The position numbers and the translations under genes are program-made. Source: Mesorhizobium sp. NFR06 (GTDB lineage Bacteria; Pseudomonadota; Alphaproteobacteria; Rhizobiales; Rhizobiaceae). Taken from it: a stretch of 64,000 nt of DNA. Location: positions 62,001-126,000 of the forward strand of contig NZ_FOVT01000011.1 in NCBI RefSeq assembly GCF_900115245.1. The letters are read 5' to 3'. This document shows positions 17,191-26,025 of this stretch, one piece after another; the stretch's first letter is position 1, and each line of letters starts with the position of its first letter. The notes beneath the pieces are model-generated. The model saw only the letters and a program-made list of their open reading frames with translations. It did no database searches and was not told the origin of the DNA.

Positions 17191-18243
17191 ATGAGAAGAG
17201 ACATGCTGGTCCCGCAACTCACGCACGTGCCCCTCGCCGAACGCAATGCGATGCGAGACGGGCCGCGCGACAGCGCCACGCATCTGCGTCACGCGGCCGC
17301 CATTCCCGCCCTCGGCGAGATCGAGATCGGCGGCAAGGCCTTGCGCGAGGGCGCCGGCCGGAGCTTGACCGTCATGGCCTGGAATGTCGAGCGGCTGCGT
17401 CATGTCGAGGCCATCGCCGAAACGATCGCCGGCCAGGCGCCGGACGTCGTGCTGCTGTCCGAGGTCGACAAGGGCATGGCGCGCTCCGGCAATGGCCATC
17501 TGTTGAGCCGGCTTGCAGATCGGCTCGGCCACGCTTTCGCCTATGGCGTCGAGTTCCTGGAGCTCGGCACCGGCAATGAAACGGAGCAGGCGGCGAATGG
17601 TGGCGCCGAGAACACGGAGGGCTTCCATGGCAATGCCGTAACCACTGCCGTTGCGCTGCTGCGGCCTTTTCTCGTTCGCCTCGATGCGGCCGGCGCCTGG
17701 TTCCTGCCCGAGCACGGCCAGCCGCGCATCGGCGGCCGCATGGCGCTCGGCGGCCAGGTGATGGTCGGCGACCGCCGGGTCACCGTCGTGTCGTTGCATC
17801 TCGAGAACCGCACCAACCCCGCCGGCCGGGCCGACCAGACGCGCCACTTGCTCGACGCCATCGACAAATATGACGCTGAAGCGCCGGTGCTGATCGGCGG
17901 CGACTTCAACACGCTGACCGCAACCTATGACGAGCGCCATGCCGATCCGGCCGCTTGGCAGGCGCGCATTGCCGCCGAACCGGACCGGCTGATGCAGCCC
18001 GACCGTCACGAGCCGCTCTTCGCGATCCTGGCCGAGCGCGGCTACGACTGGCGCGACGCCAACGCGTTCGACAAGCCGACGCAGCGGCGCGCGGCCGGCG
18101 ACCCCACGCCTGCCGGCCATATCGATTGGTTCTTCACCCGCGGCCTCGCGGCAAGCGCGCCGGCGACGCTGCCGGCGGTATTGCCGGACGGCAGCCCGAG
18201 CGCCGACCACGAGGCGCTGCTGGTGACTGTGCGGGTGAAGTGA
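17191..18243 (+). CDS. Endonuclease/exonuclease/phosphatase-family hydrolase
   Basis: A 350-residue protein whose catalytic fold starts near residue 60 (TVMAWNVERL), then SEVDKG, GGDFNT, HIDWFF and SADHEAL, the magnesium-dependent EEP motifs shared by exonuclease III, sphingomyelinases and inositol phosphatases. It is divergent from ugpB. With the metallophosphoesterase at the far end of the ugp operon, it probably attacks phosphodiesters or phospholipid head groups, but a DNA substrate is not ruled out. There is no clear signal peptide. Confidence 0.75.
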   Translation: MRRDMLVPQLTHVPLAERNAMRDGPRDSATHLRHAAAIPALGEIEIGGKALREGAGRSLTVMAWNVERLRHVEAIAETIAGQAPDVVLLSEVDKGMARSGNGHLLSRLADRLGHAFAYGVEFLELGTGNETEQAANGGAENTEGFHGNAVTTAVALLRPFLVRLDAAGAWFLPEHGQPRIGGRMALGGQVMVGDRRVTVVSLHLENRTNPAGRADQTRHLLDAIDKYDAEAPVLIGGDFNTLTATYDERHADPAAWQARIAAEPDRLMQPDRHEPLFAILAERGYDWRDANAFDKPTQRRAAGDPTPAGHIDWFFTRGLAASAPATLPAVLPDGSPSADHEALLVTVRVK

Positions 18244-18417
18244 CGGCCCCGCGATCCGGCGAGCTCGATCCGGAAATCGGTTCCGGCGCATAGCGTCCGC
18301 CGGAAATACAACCTGTCAGGCACGCAGCGGTTGCGGGCGGCGTAATCGATTCTTCAGTCGTCCGGTCCTAATCAATCACGTTGCCTTGATTGACGCGGGT
18401 AGATCAGGTGAAGCAGG

Positions 18418-20874
18418 ATGCTGACCGTCTATAATTGCATCGTGAATGAGCACGATCTGAGACTGGTCGCATTGGCCGCGCTCATTTGCGGAATCTCCTG
18501 TTTTTCCGCCGTCAACCTGCTTCGCCATGTCGATCAATCGACTAGCCGAAACCGCCATGCGTGGCTGCTGATTGCTGCCGCGTCGACCGGCTTCGGCATC
18601 TGGGCGACGCATTTCATCGCCATGATCGCCTTCACGCCGGGGATACCCAACGCCTACAACGCCGAGCTTTCGGTGGCTTCGCTGGCGGTTTCGGTCGTTC
18701 TGACCGCGGCGGGGATGTGGGTCGCGACCATGCGCGGCGGCATCGACCACTACCTCGTTGGCGGCGTTGTGCTCGGCATTGGCATTGCCGCGATGCATTA
18801 TACCGGCATGGCGGCTTTCGAGGTCGAAGGCCGGATCGTCTGGAACCAGCTGCTGGTCGCCGCTTCGCTGATCTCCGGCGTCACGCTTGCCGCGCTCTCG
18901 CTGGTTGTCGTGCTTCGCCGGCCATCGACGCTGGCGACGATCGCCGGCGCCGTCCTTTTGACGCTGGCGATCTGCACGCTGCATTTCATCGCCATGGGGG
19001 CGGTCTCGATCTATCCGGATTCCTCGATAGAGATCTCGAAACTCACGGTCGCGCCGATGTCGCAGGCCTTCGCTGCCGCGGCGGCAAGCCTGGTCATCCT
19101 GGTGCTGTCGGCCACGGCGCTGTGGATCGATCTGCGCTTCCGCCGTCACAGGATCGAGGCAGAGCGCATGCACGGCCTCGCAAATGCCGCTGTCGAGGGG
19201 CTGATCGTCTGCGACGGCAGCCGCATCGTCAGCGCCAACGACAGCATCGCGGCGCTGAGCGGTATCGCCACCGCCGCCCTGAACGCGATGACGCTGGGCG
19301 AGCTGTTCGGCGAGCGGGTTGCCTCCGCTATCACTGCCGGCAGCGAACAGGCACAGGAAGCCGATCTCCGCGGCCGGGACCATAGCCCGATTCCGGTGGA
19401 GCTGATCGCCAGGAGCATCGACTATTGCGGCAGGCCGCATCTGGTCGTTGCCGTCCGCGACATGCGCGAGCGCAGGAAGGCCGAGCAGGAGATCATGCGC
19501 CTCGCGCATTACGACCCGCTCACCGGGCTTGCCAACCGCCGCAGCTTCACCGACCGGCTGGAAGCCGCGATCGCCGCGTCCGCCGAAGGCGGCAAAGGTG
19601 CCGGCAGCGGCGGGCAGCTGGCGCTCATGCTTCTTGATCTCGACCGGTTCAAGGAAGTGAATGACCTCTACGGCCACGCAGCCGGCGACGCCGTCTTGCA
19701 GAAGGTGGCCCATTGCGCCTCCGGCGTGCTGCGCAACGGCCAGATGCTGGCTCGGCTGGGCGGCGACGAATTCGCCATCATCGCCCCCAACCTTCCTGAT
19801 CCACGAGCGGCCGGCCGCATCGCCGAAGCCGTGCTTTCCGCGCTGCATCAGGAAACCCGGCTGTCACCCGGCGGCATGGTGTCGGCCAGCATCGGCATCG
19901 CGCTTTACCCGCTCGATGCCGACGAACAGGCGGCGCTGGTCAGTCATGCCGACACGGCACTCTATCGCGCCAAGGCCGAAGGCAAGGATACCTTCCGCTA
20001 TTTCGAGGCCTCCATGGGCGCCGAGGCGCGCGACCGGCGCACCATGGAACAGGACCTGCGCCAGGCGGTGGCGCGCGGTGAGTTCCGCCTCGTCTACCAG
20101 CCGCAGAAGGAAATCAGCAGCGGCAGGATGGTCGGCTTCGAGGCCTTGATCCGCTGGCAGCATCCCGAACGCGGCGACGTTGCGCCTTCGGTGTTCATCC
20201 CGGTGGCCGAGGACTGCGGCGCGATCGCCCAGATCGGCGAATGGGTGTTGGCGACCGCCTGCGAGGAGGCCGCGGGCTGGAAAAACCCGCTGACGGTTGC
20301 CGTCAATGTCTCGGCGGTGCAGCTTCACAATCCAGATTTCAGCCGCAAGGTGCATGAGGTTCTGCTTCGCTCCGGCCTGGCGGCCGGCAGGCTCGAGCTC
20401 GAGATCACCGAGACGGCGCTGGTCAAGGACATGCCGCGGGCGCTGGCCACCTTGCGCCAGATCAAGGCGCTCGGCGTGCGTGTGGCGATGGACGACTTCG
20501 GCACCGGCTATTCGTCCTTGTCCAACCTGCGCGCGTTCCCTTTCGACAAGATCAAGATCGACGGATCCTTCATCAAATCGGTAGACCGCAACAGCCAGGT
20601 CGCGACCATCGTGCGCGCCGTTCTGGGTCTCGGGCGCGGCCTTGGCCTGCCGGTTCTGGCCGAAGGCGTCGAGACGCTGGACGAACTGCGCTTTCTCGAC
20701 GCCGAGGATTGCGACATAGGCCAGGGATATTATCTCGGCAGGCCTGGCCCGATCGAGGCGTTCGGCGAGCTGACGGGCGTTTCCGTGACCGGTGACGGCA
20801 CCAAAACCGGCGTCGTCAGGGGCAGCAGCAGCATCCTGATGCTCGAGCCAGCCGCGGCCGCGCGCTCGGTCTGA
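18418..20874 (+). CDS. MHYT-sensor cyclic-di-GMP enzyme (GGDEF-EAL)
   Basis: An 818-residue inner-membrane protein. Residues ~10-240 form a seven-helix MHYT domain with three motif copies (ATHFIAM, AMHYTGM, TLHFIAM) thought to sense oxygen, CO or NO through metal. A PAS-like linker follows, then a GGDEF domain (RLGGDEF at ~447-451) and an EAL domain (GFEALIRWQ at ~573-581, DDFGTGYSS further on). Both catalytic motifs look intact, so synthesis or breakdown of c-di-GMP is possible. The allosteric I-site position reads RNGQ rather than RxxD, so product inhibition is probably lost. Confidence 0.9.
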   Translation: MLTVYNCIVNEHDLRLVALAALICGISCFSAVNLLRHVDQSTSRNRHAWLLIAAASTGFGIWATHFIAMIAFTPGIPNAYNAELSVASLAVSVVLTAAGMWVATMRGGIDHYLVGGVVLGIGIAAMHYTGMAAFEVEGRIVWNQLLVAASLISGVTLAALSLVVVLRRPSTLATIAGAVLLTLAICTLHFIAMGAVSIYPDSSIEISKLTVAPMSQAFAAAAASLVILVLSATALWIDLRFRRHRIEAERMHGLANAAVEGLIVCDGSRIVSANDSIAALSGIATAALNAMTLGELFGERVASAITAGSEQAQEADLRGRDHSPIPVELIARSIDYCGRPHLVVAVRDMRERRKAEQEIMRLAHYDPLTGLANRRSFTDRLEAAIAASAEGGKGAGSGGQLALMLLDLDRFKEVNDLYGHAAGDAVLQKVAHCASGVLRNGQMLARLGGDEFAIIAPNLPDPRAAGRIAEAVLSALHQETRLSPGGMVSASIGIALYPLDADEQAALVSHADTALYRAKAEGKDTFRYFEASMGAEARDRRTMEQDLRQAVARGEFRLVYQPQKEISSGRMVGFEALIRWQHPERGDVAPSVFIPVAEDCGAIAQIGEWVLATACEEAAGWKNPLTVAVNVSAVQLHNPDFSRKVHEVLLRSGLAAGRLELEITETALVKDMPRALATLRQIKALGVRVAMDDFGTGYSSLSNLRAFPFDKIKIDGSFIKSVDRNSQVATIVRAVLGLGRGLGLPVLAEGVETLDELRFLDAEDCDIGQGYYLGRPGPIEAFGELTGVSVTGDGTKTGVVRGSSSILMLEPAAAARSV

Positions 20875-20879
20875 TACGA

Positions 20880-21563
20880 TCAGGGCGCTAGCGCCGCTTC
20901 CACCAGCCGCTTGGCGTCCGGGCTCGACCATTCGGCCGGGCCGTTCATATGCGCGATCAGGCAACCATCCGGGTCGATCAGCATCGAGACCGGAAGTCCG
21001 AGCGCCAGCCCGCGCGTCTTGGCCTCATTGAACAGGGCAATCGTCGGATCGCGATAAAAGCCGAGCGTCTCGACGCCGACATCCTTGAGGAACTTCCTCG
21101 GCTTCGTATCGTCGCCGGTGTCGACGTTGACGGCGACGACCTCGAAGGCATTGCTTCCCTTTTCCTTCTGCAGCGCGTCGAGCGCCGGCATCTCGGCGCG
21201 GCATGGCGCGCACCATGTCGCCCACAGATTGAGCAGCACCGTCTTGCCGGCATGGTCGGCGATCGTCATCGGCTTGCCGTCCGGGCCGTTGAAGGCCAGG
21301 CCTTTCAGCGATTGCGGCGGGTCGGCCGGCTGCAGCGCCGCAACCTGGCCGACGGCTTTCGCGGCGACCTGCTTGGCCCGCCCGGCCTTGGCCGCGCAGG
21401 CGGCATCATCCTTGCCGGTGACCGCCGCGACCTGATCCGGAGCATTGTTGCCAGAACCGCTCTCGCTGACATATACCGCGACCGCGCCGGCCAGCACGCC
21501 CGCCACCAGGGCGGCGAGGACGAGGCGGGTAGCCGGAAAAAAGAACCTATTGCCGTCTGCCAT
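20880..21563 (-). CDS. tlpA: TlpA-like thiol:disulfide interchange protein
   Basis: A 227-residue protein anchored by one N-terminal membrane helix (LVLAALVAGVLAGAVAVYV), with a periplasmic thioredoxin fold containing WATWCAPCRAEM; the two cysteines are the redox pair. It reduces periplasmic thiols, for example during cytochrome oxidase assembly. It is divergent from argH, a neighbourhood common in rhizobia, and its 3' end meets the GGDEF-EAL gene. ATG at 21563 is preferred over the further upstream start. Confidence 0.88.
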   Translation of the reverse strand: MADGNRFFFPATRLVLAALVAGVLAGAVAVYVSESGSGNNAPDQVAAVTGKDDAACAAKAGRAKQVAAKAVGQVAALQPADPPQSLKGLAFNGPDGKPMTIADHAGKTVLLNLWATWCAPCRAEMPALDALQKEKGSNAFEVVAVNVDTGDDTKPRKFLKDVGVETLGFYRDPTIALFNEAKTRGLALGLPVSMLIDPDGCLIAHMNGPAEWSSPDAKRLVEAALAP

Positions 21564-21595
21564 TTCAAAACTGCTCCGGAGCACGGGTTATAGCG

Positions 21596-22996
21596 ATGAG
21601 CGACAAGAAGGCCAGCAACCAGATGTGGGGCGGACGTTTTGCCTCGGGTCCGGCCGCGATCATGGAAGCGATCAACGCATCGATCTCCTTCGACCGCAAA
21701 CTCTATGCGCAGGACATAAGCGGATCGATCGCCCATAGCGAGATGTTGGCTGAGACGGGCATTATTTCGGCGGCCGATCAAGAAAAAATCGCTCACGGAC
21801 TGAACACGATCTTGAAAGAGATCGAGGCCGGCACCTTCGAGTTCTCGACCAGGCTTGAAGACATCCATATGAATGTCGAGGCCCGCCTTGCCGACCTGAT
21901 CGGCCCGGCCGCCGGCCGCCTGCACACCGCCCGCTCGCGCAACGACCAGGTGGCCGTCGACCTGAGACTCTGGGTCAAGGAAGAATGCCAGCGCGTCGCC
22001 CGGGCGCTGAAGGACCTTATCACCGCTTTCCTCGAACGCGCCGAGGAGCACGCCGCAACCGTGATGCCCGGCTTTACTCATATGCAGGCAGCGCAACCGG
22101 TGACCTTCGGCCACCATTGCATGGCCTATGTCGAGATGTTCGGCCGCGACCTCTCGCGCGTCCGCGACGCCATCGAGCGCATGGATGAAAGCCCGCTGGG
22201 CGCGGCAGCCCTTGCCGGCACCAGCTTCGGCATCGACCGCCACAGGACGGCGAAGGCGCTCGGTTTCCGCGAGCCGACGCGCAATTCCCTGGACAGCGTT
22301 TCGGACCGCGACTTCGCGCTCGAATTCTTGAGCCTGGCCGCGATCTGCGCCACGCATCTGTCCAGGCTTGCCGAGGAGATCATCATCTGGTCGACGCCGC
22401 AATTCGGCTTCGTCCGGCTGTCGGATTCATTCTCCACCGGCTCATCGATCATGCCGCAGAAGAAAAACCCGGACGCCGCCGAGCTGGTGCGCGGCAAGAC
22501 CGGCCGCGTCAACGGCCATCTCGTCGGCCTTTTGACCGTGATGAAGGGCATGCCGCTGACCTATGGCAAGGACATGCAGGAAGACAAGGAGGCCGTCTTC
22601 GACGCCGCCGAGACGCTCGACCTGATGCTGGCGGCGACGACCGGCATGGTGCGCGACATGACCGTCAACGCCGCCGCCATGAAGAAGGCCGCCGGCGCCG
22701 GTCACGCCACCGCCACCGACCTTGCCGACTGGCTGGTGCGCAATCTCGGCCTGCCCTTCCGCGAAGCGCATCATGTCACCGGCCGCGCCGTGGCGCTTGC
22801 CGAGGAGAGGAAGGTCGGGCTGGAGAAGCTCTCGCTGGAAGATCTGCGTTCGATCCATTCCGGCATCACCGACGATATCTTCTCGGTGCTTGCCGTGCAG
22901 AATTCGGTGAAGAGCCGCACCAGCTTCGGCGGCACCGCGCCGTCGGAGGTGCGAAAGCAGATCCGCTACTGGAAAAAGCGGCTCGCCAAGGCTTAA
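21596..22996 (+). CDS. argH: Argininosuccinate lyase
   Basis: A 466-residue enzyme of the fumarase/aspartase superfamily that splits argininosuccinate into arginine and fumarate. It starts SDKKASNQMWGGRFASG; the family signature GSSIMPQKKNPDAAE lies near residue 282 and TARSRNDQVAVDLR near 110. Length is normal. A small lipoprotein gene and lysA follow on the same strand. Confidence 0.97.
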   Translation: MSDKKASNQMWGGRFASGPAAIMEAINASISFDRKLYAQDISGSIAHSEMLAETGIISAADQEKIAHGLNTILKEIEAGTFEFSTRLEDIHMNVEARLADLIGPAAGRLHTARSRNDQVAVDLRLWVKEECQRVARALKDLITAFLERAEEHAATVMPGFTHMQAAQPVTFGHHCMAYVEMFGRDLSRVRDAIERMDESPLGAAALAGTSFGIDRHRTAKALGFREPTRNSLDSVSDRDFALEFLSLAAICATHLSRLAEEIIIWSTPQFGFVRLSDSFSTGSSIMPQKKNPDAAELVRGKTGRVNGHLVGLLTVMKGMPLTYGKDMQEDKEAVFDAAETLDLMLAATTGMVRDMTVNAAAMKKAAGAGHATATDLADWLVRNLGLPFREAHHVTGRAVALAEERKVGLEKLSLEDLRSIHSGITDDIFSVLAVQNSVKSRTSFGGTAPSEVRKQIRYWKKRLAKA

Positions 22997-23071
22997 ATTT
23001 GCCGGGATGCAATGCGCCGAAAACTCGGCTAAAAGCGGCGGCACCAGAAACGATTTCGAACGGATGGATCG

Positions 23072-23278
23072 ATGACCCGTAGCAGGATTTTGGTGACGCT
23101 CGCGCTGCTGGCGGCGGTTGTCACCGTCACGGCCTGCGGCAGGAAGACCGGGCTCGATACGCCCTATGAGGCGGCGGAGCAGGCGCGCAAGGATGCCGAG
23201 CGCGCCAAGCAGCCGCTGCCGCCCGAGCCGGAGAAACCGGTCAAGGACAGGAAGTTCATCCTCGACCCCTTGCTCTAA
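23072..23278 (+). CDS. Small lipoprotein (LptM-like)
   Basis: A 68-residue protein with a lipoprotein signal peptide ending in the lipobox VTAC (cysteine at residue 22), followed by GRKTGLDTP and a charged, proline-rich tail. Proteins of this kind between argH and lysA are annotated as LptM-type lipoproteins that help mature the LPS transport complex in other proteobacteria. The role here is inferred from the similarity and position. Confidence 0.75.
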   Translation: MTRSRILVTLALLAAVVTVTACGRKTGLDTPYEAAEQARKDAERAKQPLPPEPEKPVKDRKFILDPLL

Positions 23279-23332
23279 AGCCGACGGGGTCGCTCGATCT
23301 CATCGTGCTCCAACTTTCCGGAACCGATCCTC

Positions 23333-24601
23333 GTGAACCATTTCGATTACCGCGACGGTGTGCTCCATGCCGAGGACGTCGCCATTCCCGACATCGCAGC
23401 CGAAGTCGGCACGCCCTTCTACTGCTATTCGACGGCGACGTTGACCCGGCATTTGCGAGTCTTCAAGCAGGCTTTCTCCGGCCTCGACGCGCTGGTCTGC
23501 TACGCCATGAAGGCGAACTCCAACCAGGCCGTGCTGAAGACGCTGGCAAGACAAGGCGCGGGCGCCGACGTCGTCTCGGAAGGCGAATTGCGCCGCGCCT
23601 TGGCCGCCGGCATACCGGCCGGCAAGATCCTGTTTTCGGGCGTCGGCAAGACCGCGCGGGAGATGGACTTCGCCCTTTCCGCCGGCATTCTCTGCTTCAA
23701 TGTCGAATCCGAGCCTGAGCTCGAGCTGCTGTCGGCGCGTGCCGTGGCGCTCGGCAAGGTGGCGCCCATCTCGCTGCGCATCAATCCGGATGTCGACGCC
23801 AGGACGCATAAGAAGATCTCGACCGGCAAGGCCGAGAACAAATTCGGCGTTCCATGGCAACGGGCACGGCAGGTCTACGCCCGCGCCGCGCAACTGCCGG
23901 GCATCAGGGTGACCGGCATCGATACCCATATCGGCAGCCAGATCACCGAGCTGCAGCCTTTCGACGACGCCTTCGCGCTTCTGGTGGAACTGGTTGGCGT
24001 GCTGCGCGCCGACGGCCACGCCATCGAGCATGTCGATCTCGGCGGCGGTCTCGGTATTCCTTACCGAGTCGACAACAGTCCGCCGCCGCTGCCCGACGCC
24101 TATGCCGAGATCGTCAGGAAGCACGTCGCCAAGCTTGGCCTGAAGGTGATGTTCGAGCCTGGACGCCTGATCGTCGGCAATGCCGGCATCCTGGTCTCGG
24201 AAGTGATCTACGTGAAGGAAGGCGACGCCAAGAACTTCCTCGTCGTCGACGCCGCCATGAACGACCTGATCCGGCCGACGCTCTACGACGCCTTCCACGA
24301 CATCAGGCCGGTGGTGCAGCCGCCGGCTTCCACGCCGCGCATGAAGGTCGATGTTGTCGGTCCTGTCTGCGAGACCGGCGATTTCATTGGCCTCGACCGC
24401 GACTTGCCAAGGCTGAAGGCCGGCGACCTCATCGCCGTCGCCACCGCCGGCGCCTATGGCGCGGTGCAGGCCGGCACCTACAACACCAGGCTTCTGGTGC
24501 CGGAAGTGCTGGTCGACGGCGACCGTTTCCATGTCGTGCGGCCACGCCAGACCTACGAGGACCTGATCAGGCTGGATTCCATCCCGGATTGGCTGAAATA
24601 G
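23333..24601 (+). CDS. lysA: Diaminopimelate decarboxylase
   Basis: A 422-residue PLP enzyme making lysine from meso-diaminopimelate. Start is GTG (23333). The PLP lysine lies in VCYAMKANSN near residue 60, and other fold-III motifs are present (GGGLGIPY near 237, EPGRLIVGNAG near 278, CETGDF near 346). It probably shares a transcript with argH and the small lipoprotein gene. Confidence 0.96.
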   Translation: MNHFDYRDGVLHAEDVAIPDIAAEVGTPFYCYSTATLTRHLRVFKQAFSGLDALVCYAMKANSNQAVLKTLARQGAGADVVSEGELRRALAAGIPAGKILFSGVGKTAREMDFALSAGILCFNVESEPELELLSARAVALGKVAPISLRINPDVDARTHKKISTGKAENKFGVPWQRARQVYARAAQLPGIRVTGIDTHIGSQITELQPFDDAFALLVELVGVLRADGHAIEHVDLGGGLGIPYRVDNSPPPLPDAYAEIVRKHVAKLGLKVMFEPGRLIVGNAGILVSEVIYVKEGDAKNFLVVDAAMNDLIRPTLYDAFHDIRPVVQPPASTPRMKVDVVGPVCETGDFIGLDRDLPRLKAGDLIAVATAGAYGAVQAGTYNTRLLVPEVLVDGDRFHVVRPRQTYEDLIRLDSIPDWLK

Positions 24602-24616
24602 TCCTCACGCCTGACG

Positions 24617-24919
24617 CTAGATCCTCTCTTGGATCAGCGCCCTGGCCTCGGCGATCCGGCCCTCGTCGCGGCGATAGAATATCCATTGCTTGGTGCGCTT
24701 GGTCGAGAGCAGGCCCGCCTGGGTCAGCACGCGCATATGCTCGCTGAGCGTCGCCTGGGTGATGCCGAGCTTTTCGGCGATCAGCAGCGCGCAGACGCCG
24801 TCCTCGACGAGATCGCCGTCCGACTGCGGCCGGAAATGCGCGCGTGGATCCTTGAGCCAATCGAGGATCTGCAGCCTGCGCTCATTGGCTATCGCCTTGA
24901 AGATGTCGACCTCTTGCAT
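24617..24919 (-). CDS. ArsR-family transcriptional regulator
   Basis: A 100-residue winged-helix protein: KAIANERRLQILDWL is the first helix pair, ITQATLSEHMRVLTQAGLL the recognition helix. A cysteine at residue 43 (GVCALL) is not in the classical metal-site position. It is divergent from the threonine dehydratase-like gene and probably controls both through the operator at 24920-24935. Confidence 0.85.
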   Translation of the reverse strand: MQEVDIFKAIANERRLQILDWLKDPRAHFRPQSDGDLVEDGVCALLIAEKLGITQATLSEHMRVLTQAGLLSTKRTKQWIFYRRDEGRIAEARALIQERI

Positions 24920-24935
24920 TTAGCCATTTTGCTAA
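24920..24935. promoter_or_regulatory. Candidate ArsR operator in the divergent promoter
   Basis: TTAGC, six bases, GCTAA: an inverted repeat directly abutting the arsR start codon, within the 50-base gap shared with the dehydratase gene. Position and symmetry suit a repressor site. Confidence 0.5.
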
Positions 24936-24969
24936 GTTACTAATTGAAGTCAACCCCGAGGAGCGGGCC

Positions 24970-25911
24970 ATGCTGAACACCAGAACGATCACGCGCGAAC
25001 GCATCGCCGCCGTCGAACCGCGCATCCGCCCATATGTGCGCCACACGCCGGTAATGCGCGTCGACATGGCGGATTTCGGCCACCCGGCCTTTCCGGTCGA
25101 TCTGAAGCTTGAATGCCTGCAGCATTCCGGCTCCTTCAAGGCGCGCGGCGCCTTCACCAACCTGCTCGAGCGCCAGGTGCCCGAGGCCGGCGTGGTCGCC
25201 GCGTCCGGCGGCAATCATGGTGCCGCCGTCGCCTATGCCGCCATGAAGCTCGGGCACAAGGCCACGATCTTCGTGCCCGAGGTCAGCCCGCCGGCGAAGC
25301 TCGCGCGCATTCGCGGCTACGGCGCGGAGCTGGTGGTCGGCGGCGCCCGCTATGCCGAGGCGCTCGCCGCCAGCGAGGATTTTGCCGCCAGGACCGGCGC
25401 CTTGCAGGTTCACGCCTTCAACCAGGAAGAGACGCTCATCGGCCAAGGCACGCTCGGCCTTGAAATCGAGGCGGATTTGCCCGGGATCGACACGCTTCTG
25501 GTCGCCGTCGGCGGCGGCGGCCTGATCGGCGGCATCGCCGCCTGGTTCGCTGGCCGCATCCGCATCATCGCCATCGAGCCGGAGGGCGCGCCGACGCTTT
25601 ACCGCGCCTTGGAGGCCGGCCGACCGGTCGACGCGCCGGCCGAAGGCATTGCCGCCGATTCGCTGGCGCCCAAGCGCGTCGGCGAAATGATGTTCCCGAT
25701 CGCCGAGGCTTTTGTCGAGCGCTCGATACTGGTCAGCGACGACGACATCGTTGCGGCGCAGAAGGCGCTGTGGGATCGCGTGCGAATCATCGCCGAGCCG
25801 GGCGGCGCGGCGGCCTTCGCAGCCATGCTTTCCGGGCGTTATACGCCGGCGGATGGCGAGCGCGTGGCGGTCCTGGTCTGCGGTTCCAACACGAATCCCG
25901 CCAATTTCTGA
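24970..25911 (+). CDS. Threonine/serine dehydratase-like PLP enzyme
   Basis: A 313-residue fold-II PLP enzyme. The PLP lysine is in SGSFKARGA (K57), the substrate loop SGGNHGAAVAYAA near 78, and the phosphate-binding loop VGGGGLIGG near 180. It likely deaminates threonine or serine to a keto acid and ammonia; hydroxyectoine or threo-hydroxyaspartate enzymes are close relatives. Lack of the C-terminal regulatory domain makes it a catabolic rather than biosynthetic (IlvA) form. It is divergent from an ArsR regulator. Confidence 0.82.
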   Translation: MLNTRTITRERIAAVEPRIRPYVRHTPVMRVDMADFGHPAFPVDLKLECLQHSGSFKARGAFTNLLERQVPEAGVVAASGGNHGAAVAYAAMKLGHKATIFVPEVSPPAKLARIRGYGAELVVGGARYAEALAASEDFAARTGALQVHAFNQEETLIGQGTLGLEIEADLPGIDTLLVAVGGGGLIGGIAAWFAGRIRIIAIEPEGAPTLYRALEAGRPVDAPAEGIAADSLAPKRVGEMMFPIAEAFVERSILVSDDDIVAAQKALWDRVRIIAEPGGAAAFAAMLSGRYTPADGERVAVLVCGSNTNPANF

Positions 25912-26025
25912 TCATAATCCGGCCAAACCGCTTCACGTTTTTGGAACTCGCCTCGCCTTTGCCGTGTTTGCTGGTATCCTTCTGGCGATGACGTCCGGGC
26001 TGTTGTGCCCGGGCAGGAAGGGCCG

